Source of the DNA: Aphidius gifuensis
Lineage: Eukaryota; Arthropoda; Insecta; Hymenoptera; Braconidae
Reading direction: 5' to 3'
DNA: 64,000 bases
Assembly: GCF_014905175.1 (NCBI RefSeq)
Contig: NC_057790.1
Span: 8,308,001-8,372,000 of the forward strand
Shown here: in pieces, positions 21,282 to 33,466 of the stretch
Position numbering within the stretch: position 1 is the first letter of the stretch
How the letters are laid out: each line of letters starts with the position of its first letter
Translations under genes and position numbers: made by a program
Notes under the pieces: model-generated
Seen by the model: only the letters and a program-made list of their open reading frames with translations
What the model was told of the DNA's origin: nothing
The model's database searches: none

Positions 21282-21599
21282 TATACAAATAACATGAATA
21301 TTTTTTTTTCAATTATTTAATTATTTAAACAATCATTGTTTGTAACAAACATTTTGACATTCGAAATACAGTAAAAATTTTTTATAAAAATTGTATATAT
21401 TTTTTTTTATAAAATAAATATAAAAATAATATAAAAGTTATATACAACAATTATATATAATTTATATATATAGCGTATATATAAGCTTTTATACAATACA
21501 CCTTATGCAAATTATATAAAAATTTTATACCATTTTTGGCCCAACTTTATATAAAATTTATATATAAGAATTTTATAAAGTGATTATATATAATTTTTA

Positions 21600-21960
21600 T
21601 AAAAATTTCATATATTTTTTTCGTGTGGGTGCTAAAGCTCTGTGGAAGGTCAACTCTTCTATGAATGGTGTCTGTAGTGGCACATGTTTCATATGTACTC
21701 GAGGTCCAGTAGCAGGCTTTATACTTTAAACCTCATCATGGTAAAAGTCTCCCCTTCATCTATCGACGAGACGAACTCACCGAAAGCTACTGGTCGGATC
21801 GTAAACCTATTCTATTATTTCATAATCCTATCAGGTGGACAACATGGCTCCCCCCGGTGATTTAGAGGAGGATGGTGAGAAATCCTCGTTGTAAATCTTG
21901 GCCGATAGTTTTCACCGTGCAGGTCAGAAAATCGGTTACAGTATATCATATCAAAATATA
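21600..21960. other. GC-richer fragment, probably transposon-derived
   Basis: About 330 bases of more balanced composition (for example GGTCCAGTAGCAGGC, CTATCGACGAGACGAAC, CAACATGGCTCCCCCCGG) stand out from the AT-rich surroundings. No open frame or known terminal motif is seen. An imported or mobile-element fragment is likely; family unknown. Confidence 0.3.
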
Positions 21961-22538
21961 TAGTATTCCTTATATTATATTATTATTTTTATTTTATTTT
22001 ATTATTCATTTTTAAGCACTCAAAATATATTCTTATATATTGACATTTATATTTTACTTTGACTTATATTTCAAAAAATATTATACATGTATACAATATA
22101 CATTATATGTATATATAAAACACATTTTTAAACATGCCTGCAATTTGTCGCCAGTTCTAAGCTTGGAGAAAATGTGAAGGAAAATGTTAAGAGAGGGGGG
22201 GGGGGGTACTCAAAACTAAAATAGGGGAATTTGCGATAGGAACGAACTTGGCTGCAATAGTACCCCCCCTAGGAACGAAGTTGGACTTTTTTTTTTGGCC
22301 TTAAAAAAAAAAAAAAAGATTATAACTCTTAAATAATATATATTTAGTTTGTTACCTGCAAATCTGATTTGTGTTGATAATTTAAAGCATTCTGGTGACC
22401 ATGCAAGTGTTGACTTTTTTTTTTCTTGATAAAAGTGTGAAAAGATTTGGATTTTTTAAAATATTTTCAAATAGATTTTCTTTTCGACCGTTACGTTTTT
22501 GAACGCTATTTAAATGATTAAGTTTTACTTTTGAACTT

Positions 22539-22991
22539 TTATTTTTTTTTTTTCAAATTCGTATCTAATTTTTCAAGTTGCTCCATTCTGTTCTTTAGCA
22601 TCTTAATCTCATTATTTTGTCGAAGTATACCATCACGAATATAACGTCCATGTGCTTCTATATGTTGATCTGTTTCTTTATCATCAATTACCATCATTAA
22701 AATAGTTTTACCAGTTGTACCAAAACCCGGTTGGACTTCTTTAATTTCCCTCTGTATAATTCCATTCACAGGTAATATTTTTTCATTCTGATCATCAGCA
22801 GATACTATTACATCATCATCTTCATCAGCTTTGTCATCACTTTTATCCTGTATAATTTCATCAACAGGTAGTATTTTTTCATTCTGATCATCAGCAGATT
22901 CTATCACATTATCATCATCTTTTTTATCAGCTTTGTGATTTTCAGGTGTATTTATTGAAAACAGTTTACGTGTGCAACAACTGGGTCTCAT
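22539..22991 (-). CDS. Acidic 150-residue ORF with an internal duplication, function unknown
   Basis: An open frame starting at the ATG at 22991. It contains two copies of ADDQNEKILPV followed by a shared IIQ, separated by about 37 residues, within an acidic region (KDDDNVIE, DKADEDDDVIV). After the repeats comes a more ordered part (VQPGFGTTGKTILMMVID) and a C-terminal heptad-like helix (IKMLKNRMEQLEKLDTNLKKKK) that could form a coiled coil. Non-random codon usage and the protein-level duplication favour a real exon. The start context and upstream region show no clear promoter or acceptor, so it may be the last exon of a longer gene. Confidence 0.4.
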   Translation of the reverse strand: MRPSCCTRKLFSINTPENHKADKKDDDNVIESADDQNEKILPVDEIIQDKSDDKADEDDDVIVSADDQNEKILPVNGIIQREIKEVQPGFGTTGKTILMMVIDDKETDQHIEAHGRYIRDGILRQNNEIKMLKNRMEQLEKLDTNLKKKK

Positions 22992-23900
22992 ATATTTTAG
23001 ATGTCCGGATACTGGGGAAATTGAAAAATTTTTTAATTAATTAAATTTCCATTGAATTTATAATTTATACGAGTTTTTTTTTTTTTAAATGAAAGGTATT
23101 ATTATAAAGAATTTAAAAATAATGATTTTTTTTTTTTTTTTTTTAAATATATTTTTTATAGTTTAAATAGTTAAAATTACGCCTTGGTACAAGAGTCCCG
23201 GTGCCATGGCGGTATTTCTTTATTTATTATAATCTAAAAATGATATAAGTGGGATGAAGGCAAAATGGACACTTTTTTTTTTTTAACATTATCTAAATGA
23301 CATCAAGAGGTACGGTAGTGCCTCGTGTCAAGTATGAGAAAAAAAATATAATAATACCGAAAAAAAAAAAAAAAAAAGAAAGCGAAAACACTACCGAGCC
23401 TTATGTATACCGAATAGAGGTAACCTCATCCATCGCTAATTTTTAAAAATTCATTTAAAATATGATGGTCACGATAAAAATAGCTTTGATTGTAATAGCT
23501 TTGCTAAAAAAAAAAAACCAAATTATTTAATAGTTTATTTAATTCTTAATAATCAAATAAATTTTACAACTGGGCCTTTTCACGTTAAAAACAGATAAAT
23601 TTTTATCTTTCTCATACTTTCCTATTACTCGCTATATCTCTCTTTTCTTCTTGATATTTTATTAATATCAAGAGATCTTTTTGTTTCCTTGGTAACAACT
23701 TTTTGTGAAGTAATGCCAAAAAAAAATTTCCACCAAGGTTACCAGTTAATTTTGAAAGAATTAATTTAGCTGGGGTACGTTCCACAACCTTCGTTCAGTT
23801 CGGTATATCAAGATGGCAGATTTCAGTGTTTTTTTTGCCATTTTTTTTATCGCAATAATAAGTTAATTACTTATTGATTTGAATAAAAAATAACTAACTA
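22992..23900. other. AT-rich intergenic sequence
   Basis: No supported gene. The phrase GCTGGGGTACGTTCCA at 23769 recurs at 46441, marking the edge of a dispersed repeat. Confidence 0.35.
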
Positions 23901-24600
23901 CCCGAGTGGAAATCTGTTCAGGCTAGCTTGATTTGCCCCCAATCTTGATCAATACTTGATCAATGTTGCCTTAACTCAGGAAACCTGATCAAGTTTTGAT
24001 CAAGATGCTTTATTAAGGACAACCTGCTCAAGATAGGATCAAGAAAACTTTAACTCGTCTGTGATGAGGCCGTCTTGATCCGAACTTGATCAAGAAAACA
24101 TTAACTCTTCTTGACTAAGGCCGTCTTGATCAAGATAGGATCAAGAAAACTTTAACTCGTCTGTGATGAGGCCATCTTGATCCAAACTTGATCAAGAAAA
24201 CTTTAACTCTTCTTGACTAAAGCCGTCTTGATCAAGATAGGATCAAGAAAACTTTAACTCGTCCGTGATAAGGCCGTCTTGATCCAAACTTGATCAAGAA
24301 AACTTTAACTTGTCTGTGATAAGGCCGTCTTGATCCAAACTTGATCACGAATTGATCAATAAATATTTATTTTGTTACTTGTTCTTTTGTTATAAATATA
24401 TCTTGATCAAGATAGGATCAAGAAAACATTAACTTTTTAATTTATTATATATTATGTTCATTATTACGATTTTTTTTTTTTAAATATTGATAAAAGTTTT
24501 TTTACTGAGAAAAAAAACGCCAAACGTGGCCTAATAATGTCTCAAGACTGGTCTAAATATATAAGCTTCAAAAAATCGCACGGTACATCGTTTCCCTCCG
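23901..24600. mobile_element. CCCGAGTGG-ended element, TTGATCAAG word type, truncated
   Basis: Begins CCCGAGTGGAAATCTGTTCA and consists of tandem TTGATCAAG words alternating with GGCCGTCTTGATC and AAAACTTTAACTCGTC over 23935-24430. The same sequence in opposite orientation makes up 36914-37668, including the phrase GCCAAACGTGGCCTAATAAT. This copy stops near 24600 where the other enters its tRNA-like module, and no right terminus is found. Confidence 0.65.
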
Positions 24601-26013
24601 TCATACCATCAAATTTATAACACGAATCCAATGCGTATAGTTGCCATATTTTTGTTTACAAGAAAAAAAAAATGATAAAATTAAAGTTTTTTTTTTTTAA
24701 TTGCTATTTCCTTTTATAAAAAGTTGATGAATAACGCTGCTTCCAGTCATTTCATTGGTCGTCATTTACATACTTACACACTCAAAAAAAAAAAAAAAGA
24801 AAATCACTTTAAATATTTATTTTTTTGTTTTATATTTTTGCTGTATTAATGAAATCGAAATTTGTACATAATAAACAATAACAAAGTTTTGTTAATTTGT
24901 CAACTAAAATTTTGAAGTAACCAATTTTTTTTTTCAAATCATTATTGAAGTATGAACCCTGCAATCTGCATTTATTGGTTTAGATTAAGCTCACGACTTT
25001 CTTTTCAAAAAAGAAAAATAAAATTATTCAACAATATTTATTAATAAATATTAACAGCTGTTCGAGGTGACATGAGATCATTAATAAACAATTTTTTATA
25101 TTTTTTTCCCACTCTGCTATTATAAGCCCACGTTTTTTTCTTTAAATATAAAAAAATAATTATTTGTAAAGGATTATTTTTTGGAGGTGTCATATAATTG
25201 TTTATGGCACCTCGAAAAAAAATTTTATCAAATGATTTGTTTATTTTCTTAGAAGAAAAGTCGTAGGTTAATTTGTATTAATAATTCTTCTTCTCAAAAA
25301 GAAAGCCGTGAGCTCATTTGAATCAATAAAAGCAGAATTCGTACTTTAAGATTATTCAAAAAAAAAATAGTTTACTCCAGAATTTAAATTTACAATTTGT
25401 TATTGTTATTTAGGATCAAATTCTGATTTTAGTAGTACAAAATATTCAATGTAAAGGGCATGCATCTGTATAAGATCATTTTTAAGTAATTTTTTTTTTT
25501 TTTTTTTGTTTTTCTCGAGTTAAAATTTACTAAGTCTTATACCGGTAACACAAATTATTTTGAATCCTTTTTTTTTTTGTATAAAAAATTTCATTAATTG
25601 TTTTTTGTCATATCATTGACAGTTGATCAACGAAAACAGCCGCTTGCGGCCGTCAACAACACTAGTTTTATAAACAATTAGATAGTAACTGACAAAACTA
25701 AAACTGTCAATCTGTTCTAAATAACTTCATTTACTAATATTCACAAAAAAAAACTATACAAAATAATTCCGGTCTATATACTTTTTTTTGCAATAACTAC
25801 TGTTTTGGAGGGTCATTTTTTCATTACTCCATAAAAGCCCATGTTAAATTTTTTTTTTTTAAAACATTATAACTCTTAAACTAATTCTGTAAGCGACTTC
25901 GAAGTTTGTTTTAATAGATTCATCATAATTTTAACTATCTAAAAACACAATAAAAAAAGAAGTTTATAATTTCCTTTAATGGGGGCCGTTCTCCCTAAAA
26001 AAAAAAAAAAGAT
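24601..26013. other. AT-rich intergenic sequence with a palindrome at 24972-25332
   Basis: The region holds an inverted repeat whose outer arms include TTAAGCTCACGACTTTCTTT and AAGAAAGCCGTGAGCTC, and whose inner part pairs GAGGTGACATGAG-like sequence with CTTTGGAGGTGTCAT-like sequence only weakly. No gene is seen. Confidence 0.35.
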
Positions 26014-26097
26014 TGCTAGGTGTGGGGTTCGAACCCACGCTCCCATTTGGGAACCAGAGCTTAAATCTGGCGCCTTAGACCGCTCGGCCAACCTAGC
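26014..26097 (-). tRNA. tRNA-Leu (anticodon TAA)
   Basis: An 84-base type II tRNA. The acceptor stem GCTAGGT pairs perfectly with ACCTAGC; discriminator A. A box TGGCCGAGCGG and B box GGTTCGAACCC are canonical. The anticodon stem CCAGA/TCTGG encloses the loop TTTAAGC, giving anticodon TAA (complement at 26061-26063), and a variable arm GTTCCCAAATGGGAGC follows, as in leucine tRNAs. No intron. All stems pair, unlike the many tRNA-like modules elsewhere, so this one is likely functional. Confidence 0.95.
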
Positions 26098-26559
26098 AGA
26101 TGCGATGGACAGCTAACATAACTTTTAAGAGTGACGAGTTGGATGTTTTCGAAGATTAAAATAATTCTTGGTACTACATACTTGATACTTTAAAAAATTT
26201 ATTTAAAACTTAAACGTCTTAATTTTACGACTTTTACACTGCATTCTTTGAGGTTAGTGGAATGAAAAAAAAATATATACGTAAAAAAATAGAATATCAA
26301 AATGAAAAATATGTAAACAAATGAAATATCAAAAAAGAAAGTATATACGCAAATCAAATATCATAAAAAATATTTAAAAAAAGTAAAATATTACAAAATA
26401 GTCAAAACTAAACTGACGCAGAGAAATCCGCAGCAAATATTACTGTAGGAATAATCACGCCGACGTCATTTTAGCGACTAATTCCCACTTATTATAATAA
26501 TAATATTTATATTTTATTTAAATTTTTACTGTAGTTTGAAGGAATATTACGGAGGCTAG

Positions 26560-27640
26560 GAGCCGAAAGGCTCAGCCGCAGTATTGAATTTATCCCCCAA
26601 AAAAAAAAAAACGTTCATAACTTCTAAACTAATTGTCGTAAAGACTTCGGATTTGGCTCAAAAGAAGCGGCTCTAGAAATTCTATCGCCCTTGATAAAGA
26701 AAAGCGATATCTATTCGGCCATTTTTTTTTTTTCCCAAAAAACGAAAAAAAAAAAAATTGTGTTTTTTTTTTTTTTTTTGCTCAAAAACTACTATTCGTA
26801 CGATAAAAATTCATTTGAAAAAGTTATAGAATTTTGAAAAACGATTATTTTAAGCCTAATATGAAACCTCTGCGACTACTCTATTTTGAGTGATAGCTTG
26901 TGCCGTTTTCATTTTTTAGGCAAACAATAACTCGTGATGAAATGGTGTTAGAGACTTCATATTAGGCTTAAAACATGCGTATTCGAAAATTATATCGCCT
27001 TTCTGGAAAAATATTGATCTATGGATCACATTTTTCATAAAAATTAAAAAAAAACCATTTGTTTTTTTTTTTTCAAATTTAGTTTTTAGAAAAAAAAAAA
27101 AAAGTGACTGAACAGATAATGCTCTTTCTCATAAGGAGCGATGGAGTTTCTAAAGACGCGTTGTTTGAGCCTAATACGAAGTCTTTACTACAATTTTATC
27201 AAAAGTTATTGCTTTCCTAGTTTTCAAGTAATTTTTAAAAAACGCTCTAACTTTCGAGAAAATCGTCCTAGATACTTTGTGTAAGACTTAAAAAGCATGT
27301 GTGGTAAAATCCTACAACTTCTAGTCGAAACTTTTTTCAAAAAAAATTATAGTTTTCATAAGATAGTAAAAAATAGAATTTTTGAAATATTTTTGTCTCT
27401 TTTGTTTCAAAAATAGAAAAAAACTGACTATTGGAATCAAGATAAACTCCTTGAGGGGCGATAGAGTTTTAAAAACCTCGTTTTTTGAGCCTAATATGAA
27501 GTTATTCCGTTGATTCTAACAGAAGTTATAGCTTGCCTTAACTTGAACGAAAAAAAAAAAAAAAAATCGATTTTCAGAAAAATAAAAAAAAAAGTACTAT
27601 TATTGTATTGTTACTTTTAAAAACCATTTAAGAGATAAAA
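26560..27640. repeat. Diverged tandem repeat, about 315-320 bp period
   Basis: The phrase GCCTAATATGAA recurs at 26854, 27169 and 27489, each followed by a variant of TTATAGCTTGCC and preceded in the later copies by GGAGCGATGGAGTTTCTAAA or GGGGCGATAGAGTTTTAAAA. Units are heavily diverged and non-coding. Confidence 0.55.
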
Positions 27641-28135
27641 TTTAACACGGCCCTAGCCGGAGTATTGAAAATTTTTAATTTTCAACGGTAACGCGGGCCA
27701 CACGCCCCAACAAACGTTACCAGATCTTTTTTGAGGTCTTGAGTTAATGGTATACTTTATGTGCTAAGCTAGTGTGTTTATAACCTCTTTTAAAAAATTT
27801 TATTATTTTTATTTTATTGATGAATCTACATAAATATGCGGTAAAACGCATGGTAATTATATAATGATTTATTCTTTAAAAATTAATAAACACATTACAT
27901 TTTCATTTTAATTGCTTAAAGTTGATTCGGGAAATATGAATTCGCAGTAGCCTTTTTTTCGGTCTCATTTTGAAGAAAGGCAGAGTACTAAAACAAACGC
28001 CAAGAGCTACTTCTTCTTCGTCTGTGTCTGCTTATTGGCTATAACGGACGGTGTTTATCCTAAAATGATCATTCCGTTACATAGAAAAAAACTGATGTTC
28101 TGTTTATATTTTTATTAATAAAAATAGGAACATAT

Positions 28136-29370
28136 CCCGAGTAGAAACTTGTTCAGGATAGCCTGAACACTGATCCAGGCCTGATCAGGATATCGTAAGG
28201 CTATCCCTATTCAAGTAACTCTATCACATCCTGATCAAGCCTGGATCAGGCACCTACATCTTTTCCTTAATAGGGATAGCCTGATCCAGTCCGGATCAGG
28301 ACTTGATCAAGATAAAAGTATTAAATTTATTTAATTTTTAAATAATTTCATCTTGATCAAGTCCTGATCCAGACTGGATCAGGCTATCCCTATTGAAGAT
28401 AGAGTAGGAATGGCCTGATCAAAATAGCATCAGGCTATCTCTATTACATCCTTAATAGAGTAGCCTGATTCATTCTTGATCAAATCTTGATCAAGAAAAA
28501 ATTATTGAATTTATTTTTTTTTCAAATAATTTTTTCTTGATCAAGATTTGATCCAGAATGGATCAGGCTACTCTATTAAGGATAGAGTAAGGCTAGCTGG
28601 ATCCAAAATGGATGAAGAAACAAGTATCAAATTTATTTCTTCAAATTTTACAAATTGCCTGATCAGGATAGCATCAGGCTATCTGTATTTTATCCTTAAT
28701 AGGGATAGCCTGATCCATTCTGGATCAAGACTGGATCAAGAAAAGAATATTGAATTTATTTTTTTTTCAAATGGATCAGGCTATCCCTATTAAGGATAAA
28801 ATAGAGATGGCCTGATGCTATCCTGACCAGGAAATTTGTAGAACCTATGAGGACAAAAAGTTAGTACGAATTATCGAATGCCTCAATGGCCGAGCGTGTC
28901 AAGTACTAGCGTTGTAATCCCGTGTCGAAGGGTTCGAACTCCGGTCGTAGCAATAATTAGTTAGGTAAATTATCAATTAGGTCAGTTTGTATCAATAAAG
29001 TTTATCTGTATTCTGTTAAGCGTTAGTTTTCAAATTAAAAAAAAAATAAATTTGAAATTCTATATTTTTTTTTTTTTTTTAAATAAATCATGTATCCTGA
29101 TCCAGTTTCGATCCGGAATCTGGATCCATTATGGATCATGTATCTTTACCACAGCCTGATCAGGTATCCTGATCCATTCTGGATCCGAACCTTACGAAAA
29201 AGCGTTACATCCTGATCAGGTTCGGATCCAGTATCTGGATCCATTATGGATCATGTATCTTTACTACAGCCTGATCAGGTATCCTGATCCATTCTGGATC
29301 CAGATTGGATTTAAAATCAGGCAAGCCTGATCAGGGCTTGATCCGAACCTGACCTGAATTTCTACTCGGG
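28136..29370. mobile_element. CCCGAGTAGAAA-ended element with 2-bp duplication AT
   Basis: CCCGAGTAGAAACTTGTTCA at the left mirrors TGAATTTCTACTCGGG at the right; AT flanks both ends. The interior is tandem CTGATCAGG and TGATCCAG palindromic words with spacers ATAGGGATAGCC and CTATTAAGGATA, plus a tRNA-like module at 28880. A short open frame at 28548-28793 is only a translation of the repeat. Its right end abuts the next element (29378). Confidence 0.85.
28880..28952 (+). repeat. tRNA-like module inside the 28136 element
   Basis: A box AATGGCCGAGCGTGTCAAG and B box GGGTTCGAACTCC with about 32 bases between. It resembles a leucine/serine-type tRNA 5' half, but the ends do not form an acceptor stem. 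The same sequence in reverse orientation starts a short fragment at 54279. Confidence 0.55.
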
Positions 29371-29377
29371 ATAATAA

Positions 29378-32300
29378 TACTGAGAGAAATCGCCGTTTTT
29401 GACAAGATACTTCTGTTTTCATTGAAGAATTTTTTTTGAGTTAAAAATCCTGTCTTCCGTGCAGATAGATATTGTTGGCCGATAGAGTGGTTAAACTGGA
29501 ATTTAAAAAAGGGAAGGTTTTAAGATAAATCAAAGTCGATTGAATTTTTGTAAAATTTAGTTAGGCACAGATTGTTCTTGACGACAGACAATAAACCGCG
29601 AAAAAGAACGAGCTGAGCTGGAATAAGGGCCGTGTAAAAGCACAATGACGCCTCTCTACGTCCAAGATAGGCATATCGCGGTAGGGAAATAATTTGAATA
29701 AATAGAGGAAAGAAAGTTTTTTTTTAAATGAAAGCGATAAATTCGTAACATAAATATAAGAGACTGATACATAAACAGCCCTGTCTACAAGAAAAAAAAG
29801 GAAAAAAAAATTGCATCTGCTGCAAACACGAAAAAACTATTTAGAAACAAAATACATAAAAGTAAGACAAAACAGAATTTACATACATTTTAAATTCGCA
29901 GCTAGTATCGAGACAGTCCAAATTAAATTGTACATAAAATATCGCTTATTTTACTGTGTTGAGACCAGCTAATCCGATTTTAATAGAAAATCGTCAGTTT
30001 CAATCATAAATAGAAACATTTGATAGTGAAAATTATTTAAATTGATTTTAAGATGAAAAGTGACATTACTTAAACCAAGTAAAATCTATCTTGTCTCAAG
30101 ATAGTTATTATTGAACTCGAAATCAAGCCACTCATCTACAGTCAAGATCGTACAATATGAATTGCGTTCAAAGAATATAAATATGAAATTAGACATATTA
30201 TTAATTTAAAGGGCAAATCGCGGTAGTGTTCCCGAGAAAAATCTATCTTGTTGCAAGAAAGTTATTAATGAGCTCGAGATCAAGCCACTCGCGTTTCAAA
30301 TCGACGGAGTGTATTTAAATCAATCTACAGTCAAGATTGTACAATATAAATCACCTTAAAATTATATAAATATAAAATTAGACATTTTATTAATTTAAAG
30401 GGCAGATGGCGGCAGTGTGCCCAAGAAAGATCTATTTTGTTGCAAGAAAGTTATTATTAAACTCAAAATCAAGCCACTCGCGTTTTAAATCGACGGAGTG
30501 TATTTGAGTCAATCTATAGTCAAGATTGTACAATATGAATTGCGTTGAAAGAATATAAAAATGTAATTAGACATTTTATTAATTTAAAGGGGCAGATGGC
30601 GGTATTGTGCTCGAGAAAGATTGTCGCAATCTTGAGCTCATTTTCAACTTTTTTGAAAACGCAAGTGGCTTGATTTCGAGTTTAATAATAACTTTCTTGC
30701 GACAAAATAGATCCTTCTTGGGCACACTACCGCCATCTACCCTTCAAATTAATGAAATGTCTAATTTTATATTTATATTATTTCAAGGTGATTCATATTG
30801 TACAATCTTGACTAAAGATTGATTTAAATACACTCCCTCGATCTAAAACGCGAGTGGCTTGATTTCGAGTTTAATAATAACTTTCTTGCGACAAAATAGA
30901 TCTTTCTTGGGCAACTACCGCCATCTGCCCTTTAAATTAATAAAATGTCTAATTTAATATTTATATTAATTTATCGTGATTTATATCGTACAATCTTGAC
31001 TGTAGATTAATTCAAATACACTCCGTCGATTTAAAACGCAAGTGGCTTGATTTCGAGTTTAATAATAACTTTCTTGCGACAAAATAGATCTTTCTTGGGC
31101 ACAGTACCGCCATCTGCCCTTCAAATTAATAAAATGTCTAATTTTATATTTATATTATTTCAACGTGATTCATATTGTACAATCTCGACTGTAAATCGAT
31201 CCAAATACACTCTGTCGATTCAAAACGCGAGTGGCTTGATCTTGAATCCAATCATAGCAATCTTAAGAGAAAATAAATTTCACTCTAGCGCGGCCACCAC
31301 TGTTTCAATAGTAGATTATATATTAAAATTTTCGATTTATTTTTCATGATATTTTCGTTTTCTGCCGCTAGGAGTACACTGAAATAAAAAATTCTCCTAT
31401 TCTATTATTTCCTAAAAAGTACTATTTTGTTTTTGCATGACAATCGAAATGAGACTGTCTTGACATTAAATAGGTTTCGCTGGAATGAAACACTAATAGT
31501 TTTTGTCAATAGTTCCAACTTCAGCCGCCAGGAGAACAGTGATTTATCTAGTTTTTGCTGGAACAATATTTTATCCAAACATTCAAGAAGACCCGTTTTA
31601 ATTTATGAAAGTAAAAATACTTCGGACTCGGGATCTTCACGATTGTCTTCGTACATTTTGAATACAGTCTCCATAGTGAGGTAATACAAATTTTTAGATA
31701 CTGGACGAACGCACATTGTTCATGCCAATTCAATGTTTAATAAAAGAATAAAAATATTAACAATAAAAATTTTCCATCTTTAAAATGGTTTTATTAAAAA
31801 ACAAATACGGATTTGAAACCATAATTTAGAAATATTTGGGCTGAAATCGATTATTTTATGAGGAGATAGCACCGTCTACAGAATATTATATCGAATTTTC
31901 GTCAAATTTATTCCTATTTTCTTACAAGATAAATTTTTATTCAGATATAATTCTAAGTTGTAGATCAAAGATCGTTCAAATTCGTGAAAAAATTTTTCTT
32001 ATTGATGATTATAACTTTGTTTATAGTGAACAAACTATTAATTTTTTGAAGAAAATATATAAACGCCTTTAATTATTCATTTCTAATCATACCGTAAAGA
32101 AAATCTTTTAAAACTTGAAAAAGGAATTATTCCAGACAACATAATATTTCTCATCGCATAAAGCATCTATTTTACACGAGGCGTTTTCTATCTGCAGGAA
32201 AAATAGCATTTTTAACGAAAAGAATTTTCATTCTCTTTTTTTGTAAGATCACATACATTTAAAATTCTTGTAAATATAAAAAATAGATTTGTCGATCGTT

Positions 32301-32875
32301 AAAAATTTTTTGAAAGATAATACTATACTATTCACCTTGAAATGTAGGTTTCTTTAACGTGAATCTTTCTATTTTCAGAGAAGATAGCTCTGAATTTATG
32401 TAAAATTTCAAAATATTTAATTGATATCTAAGCTCGTTGTAAAAAAAAATGTATTTTTTCCTCTGTAATGCCTCAAGTTTTCAGTTAATAATATATTGAT
32501 TTATTTCTTCTGAATACTTTCTACATTTTCCTCAAAACTATACATTGATGATTTATTTTGTATTTATATAGATCTTTTTTTCTAAAAGAAAGGAAACGTC
32601 CAACCGAAAAAGAATTTTTTTTTAGTGTGAGTATATCCTATTTCGTGTGAAGATAATCTTTACTCGTTCCGATACATTACTTGATTTTTCGTAATTAATC
32701 CAGGATGCACGCAAAATTGGTTTCTGGCTATAACTAAATTAAATTCTCAATTTATTCAATCATAAATTACTACAATAAAAAATTCAATAATTAGTGGATA
32801 TTATTTTCCGCCGAGACGATCTTATCTTGTCTCTAGATAGGAAAATCTTCTGAAAAACGGTGATTTCTCTCAGTG
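29378..32875. mobile_element. ACTGAGAGAAAT-ended 3.5-kb element
   Basis: Terminal inverted repeats ACTGAGAGAAATCGCCGTTTT (left) and AAAACGGTGATTTCTCTCAGT (right). If the terminal base is included (T mutated from C on the left, G on the right), AA flanks both ends. It encloses the inverted 190-bp repeat array and about 1.6 kb of AT-rich sequence (31260-32850) with no supported gene. Confidence 0.65.
30060..31260. repeat. Seven-unit 190-bp repeat array, inverted about its centre
   Basis: The phrase GTGGCTTGAT marks plus-oriented units at 30665, 30853, 31041 and 31231; its reverse complement ATCAAGCCAC marks minus-oriented units at 30123, 30280 and 30469. Most spacings are 188-190 bases (one is 157). 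Each unit also contains ACTTTCTTGC, ACCGCCATCTGCCC and TACAATCTTGACT. The orientation switches near 30620. Non-coding. Confidence 0.85.
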
Positions 32876-33424
32876 AAGGAAAATCATTCACAGAATAAAC
32901 TTGAACTCTCATCGTGAGTATACAAATCGATTTTTTTTTTCAATTATAAGAAAAACTAACGATAAATTATTTTTAATTTTTTTTTGTCATGAGCTAGATT
33001 TTCAGCTACTTGCTAGTAGATATAAACAAAAAATATTACTGAAATTACGTGAACTCAAATGAAATAAAAAATGGAGTAATCTTTTTTGAAACTTTAACTG
33101 CGGAGAGAATTTCGCAGCAAAAAATGGTGTAGTTACCAGCAAATTTGACGGTAGTGCACTTTAGTAGTTTCGTAGGAATCCTAGAATTGAATCAAAATTC
33201 CTACTGCACTATCGTAACAATTAATCTAAAAAAAATGAAAAAAAAAATAATTAAATAAAAACTCATTGTTTGAGACATCCAAATAAAAATGTAACGTGTT
33301 TATTTATTTTTAAAAAATAAACCATAATATATAATTTCATCATGTGTTTCACTGCATTTTTACTCAAGTTCATGAACAAAATAGAAATAAAAAAAATTTT
33401 TAAAAAAGATTTAGAACATATATG

Positions 33425-33466
33425 TTTCACTGTAGTTCATAAAAATTTTTATGAACTACAGTGAAA
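33425..33466. repeat. Perfect 42-nt palindrome
   Basis: TTTCACTGTAGTTCATAAAA followed by its exact mirror, with no spacer (centre 33445/33446). It could form a cruciform or hairpin; it may be the joined ends of a small element. Confidence 0.7.

Larger units (their letters stand above)
17419..21473. repeat. Nested 4-kb palindrome with two later insertions
   Basis: The left arm (17419-17773) is the reverse complement of a right arm split into pieces at 17900-17973, 20099-20197 and 21282-21473. Matching landmarks include ATATATAATTGTTGTATATAAC, TTTGTTACAAACAATGATTG, the tRNA-like segment and TGAATTCATTATCTCATGTA. Removing the elements at 17974-20098 and 20198-21281 restores one continuous palindrome of about 850 bases. 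Confidence 0.85.

Noticed and set aside
23935..24430. CRISPR-like appearance of regular TTGATCAAG repeats
   Set aside because: Repeats are palindromic words with repeated, not unique, spacers in a eukaryotic DNA element; no cas genes.
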